Program-made: the position numbers and the translations under genes
The notes under the pieces: model-generated
What the model saw: the letters and a program-made list of their open reading frames with translations, nothing else
What the model was told of the DNA's origin: nothing
Databases searched by the model: none
DNA from: Mucilaginibacter sp. UR6-11
Lineage (GTDB): Bacteria; Bacteroidota; Bacteroidia; Sphingobacteriales; Sphingobacteriaceae
Assembly (NCBI RefSeq): GCF_020880695.1
Contig: NZ_JAJIWO010000003.1
Coordinates: forward strand, 62,001 to 126,000
Direction of reading: 5' to 3'
Length of the DNA: 64,000 bases
Part shown: piece by piece, positions 45,284 to 54,076 of the stretch
How the letters are laid out: every line of letters starts with the position of its first letter
Numbering within the stretch: position 1 is the first letter of the stretch

Positions 45284-46789
45284 ATGAATAAACAAGATAT
45301 AAAGACATTAGGCCAGTTAAAGGCCACAGGCTATAAAAGCGAATCAGTAAAAGACGAATTGCGCCGTAACCTCATCACCCAATTAAAGAAAAAAGAGGAA
45401 GGTGGCTTTGAGGGCATCATCGGTTTTGAGGATACCGTAATCCCTGACCTGCAAACCGCCATCCTGTCGCGCCATAATATCTTATTATTGGGGCTGCGCG
45501 GGCAGGCTAAAACACGTATTGCACGTTTGCTGGTTAATTTGCTGGATGAGTATGTGCCTTACATTGAAGGGTCGGAGCTATTTGATGACCCGTTGAACCC
45601 GATATCCTGGTTTGGGCATAATATTGTTAAAGAAAACGGCGACGCCACCCCTATCGCCTGGATTCACCGCAGCGAACGCTATACCGAAAAACTGGCTACG
45701 CCGGATGTTACCGTTGCCGATTTGATTGGCGATGTTGACCCGATTAAGGCCGCAACCATGAAGCTTACTTATTCTGATGAGCGGGTTATACACTTCGGCT
45801 TAATTCCGCGTGCACACAGGGGGATATTTGTGATCAATGAGCTGCCCGATCTGCAGGCACGTATCCAGGTTTCATTATTCAATATCCTGCAGGAAAGAGA
45901 TATCCAGATCCGTGGTTTTAAATTGCGCTTACCGCTGGATATCCAGTTTGTATTTACCGCCAATCCCGAAGATTACACCAACCGCGGGTCAATAGTTACA
46001 CCATTAAAGGACCGTATTGAAAGCCAGATATTAACGCATTATCCTCGCTCGGTTGAGATTTCGCGGAAGATAACCCAACAAGAAGCGTCACTTACGCCAG
46101 AGCAAAGGGTAGCCGTTGAGGCCGATGGACTGGTTAAGGACCTGGTTGAGCAAATTGCTTTCGAGGCGCGTAACTCTGAATATATTGACAAAAAATCGGG
46201 CGTATCCGCCCGTTTAACTATATCGGCCTATGAAAACCTGATCAGCAATGCCGAACGACGGATGATCATTAATCATGAGGATAAAACCTTTGTACGTATT
46301 GCTGACTTTTTGGGTGTTATCCCGGCTATCACCGGTAAAATAGAGCTGGTTTATGAGGGCGAATTAGAAGGCCCTGCCAAGGTAGCTAATATACTGATCG
46401 GGAAAGCTATTAAAACATTATTGCTTAAATACTTCCCTGATCCTGAAAAGGCAAAAAAAGCCAAAGCTCCAAACCCTTATGCCGAGATCGTTAACTGGTT
46501 TAGCGATGGTAATACTTTGTCGGTACTGGACGATTTACCGCTTGCCGAATATAAAAAAGTATTAAACTCGGTTACCGGTTTAAAAGAGCTGGTTAAAAAG
46601 ATCCACCCGCGTTTGGTAGAGAGCCAGCAACTGATCCTGATGGAATTTGTATTGCACGGCCTAGCCGAGTTCTCACAATTAAGCAAGGGCTTTTTAGATA
46701 ATGGTTTCGCTTTTTCGGATATGTTTAACAGTTTGTTTAATTTGCAACCTGATGACGACGATCTGGATGTAGATGACGATCGTTACTAA
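45284..46789 (+). CDS. MoxR / Mg-chelatase-like AAA+ ATPase
   Basis: A 501-residue AAA+ protein related to the BchI/MoxR group. The Walker A region is GLRGQAKT at 70-77, with Ala in place of the second Gly. The Walker B region reads GIFVINELPDL, with Asn replacing the usual Asp before the Glu. A sensor-type segment is FVFTANPEDYTNRG, and the arginine-finger region is KDRIESQI. The C-terminus is acidic (DDDDLDVDDDR). Despite the deviations the domain is complete and paired with a VWA gene. Confidence 0.87.
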   Translation: MNKQDIKTLGQLKATGYKSESVKDELRRNLITQLKKKEEGGFEGIIGFEDTVIPDLQTAILSRHNILLLGLRGQAKTRIARLLVNLLDEYVPYIEGSELFDDPLNPISWFGHNIVKENGDATPIAWIHRSERYTEKLATPDVTVADLIGDVDPIKAATMKLTYSDERVIHFGLIPRAHRGIFVINELPDLQARIQVSLFNILQERDIQIRGFKLRLPLDIQFVFTANPEDYTNRGSIVTPLKDRIESQILTHYPRSVEISRKITQQEASLTPEQRVAVEADGLVKDLVEQIAFEARNSEYIDKKSGVSARLTISAYENLISNAERRMIINHEDKTFVRIADFLGVIPAITGKIELVYEGELEGPAKVANILIGKAIKTLLLKYFPDPEKAKKAKAPNPYAEIVNWFSDGNTLSVLDDLPLAEYKKVLNSVTGLKELVKKIHPRLVESQQLILMEFVLHGLAEFSQLSKGFLDNGFAFSDMFNSLFNLQPDDDDLDVDDDRY

Positions 46790-46796
46790 ACGATAA

Positions 46797-48065
46797 ATGC
46801 AAAGTAGGTTATTTACCATTTTACTGGGTCTGGCCCTTATTCTTTTTGATCAATATTTATTGACGGGGCTGGTTGCTGCTTTTAAAAAGCGGCGCCTGGT
46901 CAGCAATAAATGGTTTAAACTGGGCTATACCCTGTTTTCTGTAATCCTGGTAACCGGCACTATCGCCAGCATATACCTAAATATACCGGTTGGGGTACGC
47001 GCCGGGTTTTTACTGCTGTTTTTTGTGCTGATAATTGTCAAAGTTACTTTTTTACCTTTTGTATTGATTGATGATATCAGGCGGTTAATTATAAAACTAA
47101 GGGCAAAGTCAAAAAAGCCGGTACCGAAAGCGCCGGAAAAGGACGCTATCCCACGATCAGAATTTTTAATGAAGGCCGGCCTGATTGCAGGCGCCGTGCC
47201 GTTGGCGTCTATTGGTTTCGGCATTTACGAAGGCGCTTATGATTACCACGTGCGCAAACAAACGTTATACCTGCCTAATTTGCCAAAAGCTTTTGACGGC
47301 CTTACCATTGGCCAGATATCAGACATTCACTCCGGTAGTTTCTACAATAAGAAAGCGGTTGTTGGCGGTGTTGAAATGCTGCTGGGCCAAAAGCCCGATG
47401 TCATATTTTTTACCGGCGACCTGGTTAACAAGCGTACCGACGAAGTTTATGGCTACCAGGATATTTTTAGTAAAGTAAAAGCGCCGCTTGGTGTTTTTTC
47501 AACCCTGGGAAACCATGACTATGGCGATTATTACCACAATTGGAAATCGCTGTCAGACAAAAAGAAAAATCTGGAAGACATCATCATCACTCATAAAAAC
47601 ATGGGTTGGGACCTGTTGCTAAACGAAAACCGCAGGCTTAAGGTAGATGGCCAGGAAATAGGTATTTTAGGTTGCGAAAACTGGGGCGAGTTAACCCGGT
47701 TCCCTAAATATGGCAAAATGGAGCCCACTATTAAAGGCACCCAGGAGCTTCCGGTAAGGCTGCTTTTGTCGCATGACCCCTCACATTGGCGGGCGCAGAT
47801 ACTGCCGCATTACCCGCAGATAGATGTCATGTTCGCCGGCCATACCCACGGTATGCAGTTTGGCGTACGCGCCGAACACTTTCAATGGAGCCCGGTTGAG
47901 TATGTTTATAAAGAATGGGCCGGCCTGTACCACGAGGGCAGCCAGCAATTATACGTAAATGTAGGCTATGGTTTTTTAGGTTTTCCGGGCAGGGTTGGAA
48001 TATTGCCGGAGATTACGATATTTACACTAAGATCTGCCCATGATCCTTTATCGACCAAAATTTAA
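46797..48065 (+). CDS. Membrane-anchored metallophosphoesterase (YkuE-like)
   Basis: A 422-residue protein. Three or four membrane helices fill residues 5-100, then a linker, then a twin-domain calcineurin-like phosphoesterase. Its motifs are GQISDIHSGSF, FTGDLVNKRTDE, TLGNHDYGD and FAGHTHGMQFG, which give the full two-metal site. The start lies 7 bases after the AAA gene, so it probably belongs to the same transcript. YkuE-like enzymes cleave phosphodiesters or phospholipid-linked sugars; the substrate is unknown. Confidence 0.9.
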   Translation: MQSRLFTILLGLALILFDQYLLTGLVAAFKKRRLVSNKWFKLGYTLFSVILVTGTIASIYLNIPVGVRAGFLLLFFVLIIVKVTFLPFVLIDDIRRLIIKLRAKSKKPVPKAPEKDAIPRSEFLMKAGLIAGAVPLASIGFGIYEGAYDYHVRKQTLYLPNLPKAFDGLTIGQISDIHSGSFYNKKAVVGGVEMLLGQKPDVIFFTGDLVNKRTDEVYGYQDIFSKVKAPLGVFSTLGNHDYGDYYHNWKSLSDKKKNLEDIIITHKNMGWDLLLNENRRLKVDGQEIGILGCENWGELTRFPKYGKMEPTIKGTQELPVRLLLSHDPSHWRAQILPHYPQIDVMFAGHTHGMQFGVRAEHFQWSPVEYVYKEWAGLYHEGSQQLYVNVGYGFLGFPGRVGILPEITIFTLRSAHDPLSTKI

Positions 48066-48092
48066 CCATTATAGCCGGGCAGCTTACCATAA

Positions 48093-48968
48093 ATGAAAAA
48101 ACTATTTAAGTCTGTTTTTGATTTTGTATTATTCAGTAATGTATTCATGGCCTTATGTGCGGTTGCACAGGCGCTGGTTACTTTTCATTTAATAGGTTCA
48201 CGGCCGCTTTATACTATCCTGGCCCTGTTGTTTACTTCAACTGTCGGCATTTATAATTTCTGTATCTTATTAAGCAAGCCCAAAAGTCCGGAGAAATCAA
48301 CTTACCTGCGCGTACGTTGGTTCTTTGCCCATCACAGGTTAATGGTAACGCTGACGATTGTGTCTATCCTGTCGTTGGTGCCTTTGTTTTTTTTGATCTC
48401 GACCGAATCACGCCTCCTGCTCATCTTCCTGGGGATAATATCCTTTGCTTATAGTTTACCGCTTTTTACACTGGGCGACCATAAATTCGGACTGAGAAAT
48501 ATCCCCGGCCTGAAACAGTTTTTGATTACGCTGGTATGGACAATGAGTACCGTGCTGCTACCCGTACTGGAAGCCCAGGACATGCACCTTACCAATGTTT
48601 CGCTGCGCGATACTACTATCCTGCTGGCTAAGCGTTTTTTATTTATAGCGGCCCTAACGGTGCCGTTTGATATCCGCGATCTGTTTGAAGACCGCCAATC
48701 GGGCCTGAAAACCATACCTGTTGTGATAGGCGAAAAGCGCGCTTACCTATACTGCCAGTTTTTATTGGCCGGGTATATTATCTTATTATTTCTATACCGG
48801 AACAACGGTTTTAATCACGACTTTTTTGCACTAACCCTCACCGCAATCCTTGCGGGCTGGCTCATTTTTAAGTCTAAATGGGAAAGGAACGAATACTACT
48901 ATTTCTTTTATCTTGACGGTGTGCTCATCCTGCAATATGTGATTTTGGTATTGTTTAAGTATATCTGA
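48093..48968 (+). CDS. UbiA-like membrane protein lacking the first Asp-rich motif
   Basis: A 291-residue protein with seven to nine membrane helices. The second UbiA Asp motif is clear (FDIRDLFEDRQSGLKTIPVVIG). Where the first NDxxDxxxD motif should be, it has YNFCILLSKPKSPEKS with no aspartates. This suggests either a non-canonical prenyltransferase or a non-enzymatic relative. It lies 27 bases after the phosphoesterase and 4 bases before a methyltransferase. Confidence 0.7.
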   Translation: MKKLFKSVFDFVLFSNVFMALCAVAQALVTFHLIGSRPLYTILALLFTSTVGIYNFCILLSKPKSPEKSTYLRVRWFFAHHRLMVTLTIVSILSLVPLFFLISTESRLLLIFLGIISFAYSLPLFTLGDHKFGLRNIPGLKQFLITLVWTMSTVLLPVLEAQDMHLTNVSLRDTTILLAKRFLFIAALTVPFDIRDLFEDRQSGLKTIPVVIGEKRAYLYCQFLLAGYIILLFLYRNNGFNHDFFALTLTAILAGWLIFKSKWERNEYYYFFYLDGVLILQYVILVLFKYI

Positions 48969-48972
48969 ACAG

Positions 48973-49593
48973 ATGGCCTCAAACTACGATAATTCGGCCT
49001 GGTTCTATGATAGCCTGGCCGGGCTGTTTTATGGCAGCGCGCTTACCGATGCCCAGGTTTACCTGTTACAATTTATTAAGCCCGGTTCAACCATCTTAAT
49101 AGCCGGTGGCGGCACCGGGTGGATATTGGAGGAACTTGCCCGCATACATCCCTCGGGGCTCAGGATCACTTATGTTGAGATCTCAGCTAAGATGATGGCG
49201 CTGTCCGCGAAAAGATCCGTAGGCAATAATAATATTAGCTATATAAACAAACCGGTTGAGGAAGCTGATTTAGCGCCGGGATTTGATGTGATAATAACCC
49301 CGTTCCTGTTCGACAATTTCAGGGAAGAAACCCTCAAAACAGTATTTAACCGGCTCCATGGCCTTATAAAACCAAGCGGTTTATGGCTGAATACAGATTT
49401 CCAGCTCACCGGCAAATGGTGGCAAAATGTATTGTTAAAAACAATGTTCGTGTTTTTTAAGATCGTGTGCGGTATTGAAACTTCGGTACTGCCGGATATT
49501 GAAAAGCAGTTTTCGCAATGCGGCTATGATACCATCGCCGAAAAAAATTTCTACGGAGATTTTATAAGTTCAAAAGCTCATAAGAAATCCTAA
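48973..49593 (+). CDS. Class I SAM-dependent methyltransferase
   Basis: A 206-residue Rossmann-fold protein. SAM-binding motif I is STILIAGGGTGWILEELA near residue 40, the acidic motif is ITYVEISAKMM, and motif IV is DVIITPFLFDNF. The acceptor is unknown. Its position directly after a UbiA-like gene is reminiscent of quinone biosynthesis pairs, but the family match is too general to claim that. Confidence 0.85.
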   Translation: MASNYDNSAWFYDSLAGLFYGSALTDAQVYLLQFIKPGSTILIAGGGTGWILEELARIHPSGLRITYVEISAKMMALSAKRSVGNNNISYINKPVEEADLAPGFDVIITPFLFDNFREETLKTVFNRLHGLIKPSGLWLNTDFQLTGKWWQNVLLKTMFVFFKIVCGIETSVLPDIEKQFSQCGYDTIAEKNFYGDFISSKAHKKS

Positions 49594-49645
49594 CATCTCA
49601 TTTAGGGCGAAATGTGGCATCACTAACCTTACGGCGCCGGGATTA

Positions 49646-49665
49646 CTTTGCCTCAATTGGCAAAG
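49646..49665. terminator. Possible terminator between convergent methyltransferase and response regulator genes
   Basis: The stem CTTTGCC / GGCAAAG with a 6-base loop lies just outside the stop codons. T-runs are short on both sides, so it may be weak. Confidence 0.45.
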
Positions 49666-49667
49666 CT

Positions 49668-50360
49668 TTATGGTTGGTATGCAAATTTGTATCCAACCCC
49701 TCTTACCGTTTGTAAATACTGTGGATAATCCGGGTTAGTCTCTATCTTTTTACGCAGGCGCACAATGTGCATGTCCAGCGTGCGGGTATTAACATCGGCG
49801 TTATAGCCCCATACCTCCATCATCAGCTCTTCGCGGTTAATTACCTTGTTTTTATTTTTAAGGAAGTATAGCAATATGCGGTTCTCTAATATCGTCAACT
49901 CAATTTTTCGGCCATCCCGAATCAGCAAATGTGTGTTGGGATGGTGCTCCATATCAGCAAAACTATAGGTCTCGGTTTTTTCGTTGTTTAAAACAAATTT
50001 TATTTTGTTCTCTATCAGCGCAACTACCACATCCATATTAAATGGCTTGGTAACATAGTCAGACACGCCAAAGCCGTAAGCTGCTATTTTATCAATATCC
50101 TGCTGTTTGGCAGTGGTCATTATTACAACCCCGTCAAAACCCTTCGCGCGTACATTGGTACAGACCTCGGCGCCCTGCTTGCCGGGCAGCATCCAGTCTA
50201 ACAAAACAATATCAGGCCGGTCGGCCAGTATCATAGCTTCCGCATCGTCGCCATTCCCCGCTTCCAATACCTTGTAGCCTTCAGACTCCAAACGCTCTGC
50301 AACTAAAAAGCGCAGGTTTTCGTCGTCTTCAACAAGCGCTATCTTTATTTCTTTATTCAT
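49668..50360 (-). CDS. OmpR-family response regulator
   Basis: A 230-residue regulator. The receiver domain has the acidic pair EDD at residues 11-13, the phosphoacceptor Asp 55 in DIVLLDWMLPG and the conserved Lys in VTKPFNMD. The winged-helix DNA-binding domain has LTILENRILLYFLKNK, NREELMMEVWG and VRLRKKIE...VRGVGYKF. It follows the histidine kinase by 2 bases and is the last gene of the unit. Confidence 0.96.
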   Translation of the reverse strand: MNKEIKIALVEDDENLRFLVAERLESEGYKVLEAGNGDDAEAMILADRPDIVLLDWMLPGKQGAEVCTNVRAKGFDGVVIMTTAKQQDIDKIAAYGFGVSDYVTKPFNMDVVVALIENKIKFVLNNEKTETYSFADMEHHPNTHLLIRDGRKIELTILENRILLYFLKNKNKVINREELMMEVWGYNADVNTRTLDMHIVRLRKKIETNPDYPQYLQTVRGVGYKFAYQP

Positions 50361-50362
50361 AT

Positions 50363-52018
50363 TTAATTTGCATATGGCAGCGTAACAATAAACTCAGACC
50401 CTTTATCAACTTTACTTTTAACAACAATATCGCCATCCATAAAATTAACCAGTTCTTTGCAAAAAGCAAGGCCCAGCCCAACACTCCCGTTTTGATTATA
50501 TTGGTTCTCTAATCTATAAAATTTCTTGAATATATTATTCAATTCATTTTTGGGGATGCCTATCCCTTTATCAATAAATGAAAATATAATATTACGTTTT
50601 TCGAGGGTAATATTTATAAAAAGCTCTTTCTTGTCGGGATGTGAATATTTATAGGCGTTTTCTATCAGGTTTTGAAAAACACTGCCCAGCAATACTGTAT
50701 CTGCGTATAAAAACTTAGCCTCTTTATCAATTGCATAGTCCAGCTTAAACAGGGGATATTTTATCTTAAAGGTATCTATATAGCTTTTCACAAAATCTTC
50801 GATCTTGATCTTATCTTTTTTGATGGTGATTGATTTGTTCTCCAACTGCGTAAATGACAACAGCTTGTTCATCAAATCGTTCAGCTTATCTGCCTCTTCA
50901 TCCAAAATTTTACCGTAATGCTTGCGCTGCCGGTCGGTAAGTTCGCTATCGCCCTTTAAGTTTGAACCGGCTATTTTTATTACACTTACCGGGGTTTTAA
51001 ATTCGTGGGTAAAATTGTTTATAAAGTCATACTGCAGCTTAAACATTTTCAGGTTAACACTTAGATTACGGTAAATGAGCCATCCTATCAGCATAAAAAC
51101 CGAATAAATAAGCAGGATAACACCAGCCACGGGCATAAACCGGTGATAGATTTCGGTATTCAAATACTCCCTGGGCGAACTGAAATATAGTTTATAATCG
51201 GCAAATGCGCCGGGCAATGCAACTTCATCAGTAATTACTTTGGTACGGTCAATATCTGGTGGATCATAACCGAGCTGTTTGATTGATACCGAGCTGTATA
51301 ACTCAGGATGCACATTTTTTATCTTTAACTTGTTGGGGTCAAGATAAAAGGTCATCATATTTTGTCTGTAAAATGAGGCCGAATGCCCGGCTCTTTGCAG
51401 GTCATGATAGGTTTTTAAATCAGCGTTTGCCGGGATATTTAAAAAACTGATCTTGCCGGGCCGGGTGTTATAAAACGCCCCCTGCTGATCGGCGCCGGGG
51501 CCCCGCAGCGTATCGTAACGGGCGATGTAATCGCTTAATTTATCGCCCATCTGCCTGAAATCGTTGGCGTTCACCTCGTCTTCAGTTTTTACTTTTTTAA
51601 CTATTGCTTTGCGGGCTTTATCAGGCCGATACTCGTAAACCGACCTTGCCGTAATACCAAGGTTATTGTTGGTGTATTTTTGACCGCGGCTACCCACCAC
51701 GATCTGGTAAAAAACGATCCGGGTAACGAAGCCGTAATTATGAAAAACGGAGTCGGCATAGTTTGCAGCTGATGCGGAATCAAGCAGGCCCGAGTATAGG
51801 TTTATCTCAAATATTTTATTTTTATACAGATCATTGTAAGAGCTGATGGTTTGATCAACCACATTGCTTTTTTTTGAAGAAAACTCACCCTCAATACTTT
51901 TTGAGGTAAGTTGGTAGGCTACCACCAAACCAATTATTAACGTAACCGATACCAGTAACAGAAAAGCAATTATCAGAGCGGAGTTTTTGCGGTAAACAGT
52001 ATTTTGCCCTTTCATCAC
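50363..52018 (-). CDS. Membrane histidine kinase
   Basis: A 551-residue sensor kinase. Membrane helices at about 14-36 and 296-316 frame a ~260-residue periplasmic domain of no recognised family. The phosphoacceptor is His 338 in FTHEFKTPVSV. ATPase boxes follow: FQNLIENAYKYSHP (N), IDKGIGIP (G1), FKKFYRL (F) and GLGLAFCKEL (G2). The start may be either of two adjacent ATGs. It lies 9 bases after the S9-like lipoprotein gene, so the sensed signal may involve that protein (inference). Confidence 0.95.
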   Translation of the reverse strand: MMKGQNTVYRKNSALIIAFLLLVSVTLIIGLVVAYQLTSKSIEGEFSSKKSNVVDQTISSYNDLYKNKIFEINLYSGLLDSASAANYADSVFHNYGFVTRIVFYQIVVGSRGQKYTNNNLGITARSVYEYRPDKARKAIVKKVKTEDEVNANDFRQMGDKLSDYIARYDTLRGPGADQQGAFYNTRPGKISFLNIPANADLKTYHDLQRAGHSASFYRQNMMTFYLDPNKLKIKNVHPELYSSVSIKQLGYDPPDIDRTKVITDEVALPGAFADYKLYFSSPREYLNTEIYHRFMPVAGVILLIYSVFMLIGWLIYRNLSVNLKMFKLQYDFINNFTHEFKTPVSVIKIAGSNLKGDSELTDRQRKHYGKILDEEADKLNDLMNKLLSFTQLENKSITIKKDKIKIEDFVKSYIDTFKIKYPLFKLDYAIDKEAKFLYADTVLLGSVFQNLIENAYKYSHPDKKELFINITLEKRNIIFSFIDKGIGIPKNELNNIFKKFYRLENQYNQNGSVGLGLAFCKELVNFMDGDIVVKSKVDKGSEFIVTLPYAN

Positions 52019-52027
52019 CGACGGAGA

Positions 52028-53932
52028 TTAAGGTTTAACGTGCAGGTTGTTTTCCAGAAATTTTTCGATCTCGGCATAGCTTTGCATCCGTCTGTTTTCA
52101 CCGCCCTGCGATCCGTGCTCATTCTTGTTCAAAAAGTACTTTATGGCCGGATTACGTTTCTGCAATTCACGAATATAGTGATTTACTTCACTTATGTTGG
52201 CGCGCGGGTCTCTGGCATCCTGGAAAAACAGCAATGGCACCTTTGGCTTTTCGGGATGAAAAACCGGTGATATTGATCTTAATAAATCAGCATCTTTTTC
52301 GGGATCGCCGATAGTAGCGTACATTTTCTGTAAGATTGGCCGGTAATAGGCAGGGGCCGTTTTAATGTAAGTGAACAGATTTATCAACCCGTTTTGAACG
52401 ATAGCGCAATTGTATAGCTTAGGGTTAAAAGAAACAGCATACAGTGCAGAAAAACCGCCAAAGCCACGACCGTATATAGCTATTTTTTTAGGGTTGGCAA
52501 TTTTATGGGCTATAAGCCAGTTTACACCATCGGTTATATCCTGTTGTATTTTGCCGCCAACTTCCTTAAATCCGGCACTGTAAAATACTTTACCATAGCC
52601 CGATGATCCGCGATAGTTAACCTGAAGTACCGCATAACCGCGATTAGCTAAAAACTGAACCTCCGAATTGTAGTTCCATGAATCACGCGTGCCAAACGGA
52701 CCGTCATGCGGTATAACCACAACGGGTAAATTGGTCTTCGAATCGCCATGCGGCAATGTCAGGTATCCGTTTATAACAACGCCATCACCGGTTGTATAAG
52801 TAATAGGTCTTTTCTCGCACAGCAATTTAGGGTCGATGATTGAGTTATCCATTAACCGGGTGAGTTTATTACCCGCGCGTTCATATAAATAAACAGAACC
52901 ACGGCTACGGTCGGTATAAGTTTGTACGATGAATTTATTTTCGGCGGTATCCTTATCGGTAATATTAACCTCATAGCCCTTAAGCTGTTTATAAAGGGTT
53001 TCGTATAAATTTTTTATCTCGGGGCTAAAAAAGTGCTTTTGCAGTTTGGCTTCCTCCCACTGTACCAACTCAAGCCGTCCCTTTATCTTTGAATAATCAA
53101 CCCGCTGGATATCGGCGTTATTGTTTGCATAAATCACCCGTTCTTCTTTCCCATCCTCGGCATTTATTTCAACAAAAGCGGTTTTGTCCCGCCCTACGTT
53201 TGACAGCGCGTAAAAATTCTTTCTTACCCCGTTAAAAGCTATCATCCTAACATAGTTCCTAAAGTTGTTTTTGATAATTGGCTTAAACGGCGCCCTGTCA
53301 TTTGCGCGGTATAATATTGTTTCGTCTACCCCGTCTGTCGATTTGATCAGCCGTATTTTTGCATCCGCGTCAACCAGCCAGTCAGTAATATTGCCCGGGT
53401 TCACCAGGTAGGTTTTTAGTTCCCCGGTTTTAACATTTAGCCTGTACACGTCAAAGTTTGCCGAATCGCGCTTGTTCATGCTCACCGTAATAATATCAGG
53501 TGTCAGGCGGTTTTTATTTAAGATACGGATGTTGGCCTTACCCTCTGATAATATTGTTTTTGTTTTTAAGGTATTCAAATCAAGCACCAGCATGGGGTGT
53601 TCATCGTCGCGGGGCCTTTCCTGCCAAAAAATAATCTGATTATCATAGGTCCAGGTATAATCACCGCGTACCCCAAAATCACTAAAAGAAGTTACCGCCA
53701 TTTCATCCGCAGTGCCTATGGCCCGGATAAATATGTTTTGCTTTTGATTGAATTTTTTTAGGTATGAAATATATCTGCCGTCCGGCGATATCTTAAAGGC
53801 GGTTTTCCCCGGATTTTTTAAAAATTCACTGATAGGTATTTGCGTAGTTTTATTTCTATTACAAGAATATAATGCAGCTACGACAAAAATTAAAATTAAC
53901 GCTTTTATACTCCTCACCATTCTATTATTCAA
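52028..53932 (-). CDS. S9/prolyl-oligopeptidase-like lipoprotein lacking the catalytic serine
   Basis: A 634-residue lipoprotein with lipobox LYSC (Cys 24). A beta-propeller-like N-terminal part (30-370) precedes an alpha/beta hydrolase domain (about 378-634) with GPFGTRDSWN and QVNYRGSSGYG. The nucleophile elbow reads YGRGFGGFS: Gly 490 (codon GGC at 52463-52465) stands where Ser is required. Asp 575 (QDARDPR) and His 606 (NEHGSQGG) remain. It is therefore probably a non-peptidase. It is the first gene of an operon with a histidine kinase and response regulator. Confidence 0.88.
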   Translation of the reverse strand: MNNRMVRSIKALILIFVVAALYSCNRNKTTQIPISEFLKNPGKTAFKISPDGRYISYLKKFNQKQNIFIRAIGTADEMAVTSFSDFGVRGDYTWTYDNQIIFWQERPRDDEHPMLVLDLNTLKTKTILSEGKANIRILNKNRLTPDIITVSMNKRDSANFDVYRLNVKTGELKTYLVNPGNITDWLVDADAKIRLIKSTDGVDETILYRANDRAPFKPIIKNNFRNYVRMIAFNGVRKNFYALSNVGRDKTAFVEINAEDGKEERVIYANNNADIQRVDYSKIKGRLELVQWEEAKLQKHFFSPEIKNLYETLYKQLKGYEVNITDKDTAENKFIVQTYTDRSRGSVYLYERAGNKLTRLMDNSIIDPKLLCEKRPITYTTGDGVVINGYLTLPHGDSKTNLPVVVIPHDGPFGTRDSWNYNSEVQFLANRGYAVLQVNYRGSSGYGKVFYSAGFKEVGGKIQQDITDGVNWLIAHKIANPKKIAIYGRGFGGFSALYAVSFNPKLYNCAIVQNGLINLFTYIKTAPAYYRPILQKMYATIGDPEKDADLLRSISPVFHPEKPKVPLLFFQDARDPRANISEVNHYIRELQKRNPAIKYFLNKNEHGSQGGENRRMQSYAEIEKFLENNLHVKP

Positions 53933-54076
53933 TCCGGGGCATTTACAATCAGGTTAAATTATGAAAATTAGTTAGGTTTTGTTAAAATGTCACTACAATT
54001 TTACCCGCAATCAGCGTTATATAAATAATCATCAGCTATGCTCCAACGTTAACTTTTTATTATTTATTTTTATCGT

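Noticed and set aside
49668..52018. Two-component pair as the T9SS regulators PorX/PorY
   Set aside because: The regulator has a winged-helix OmpR-type output domain, whereas PorX carries a PglZ-like alkaline phosphatase domain.
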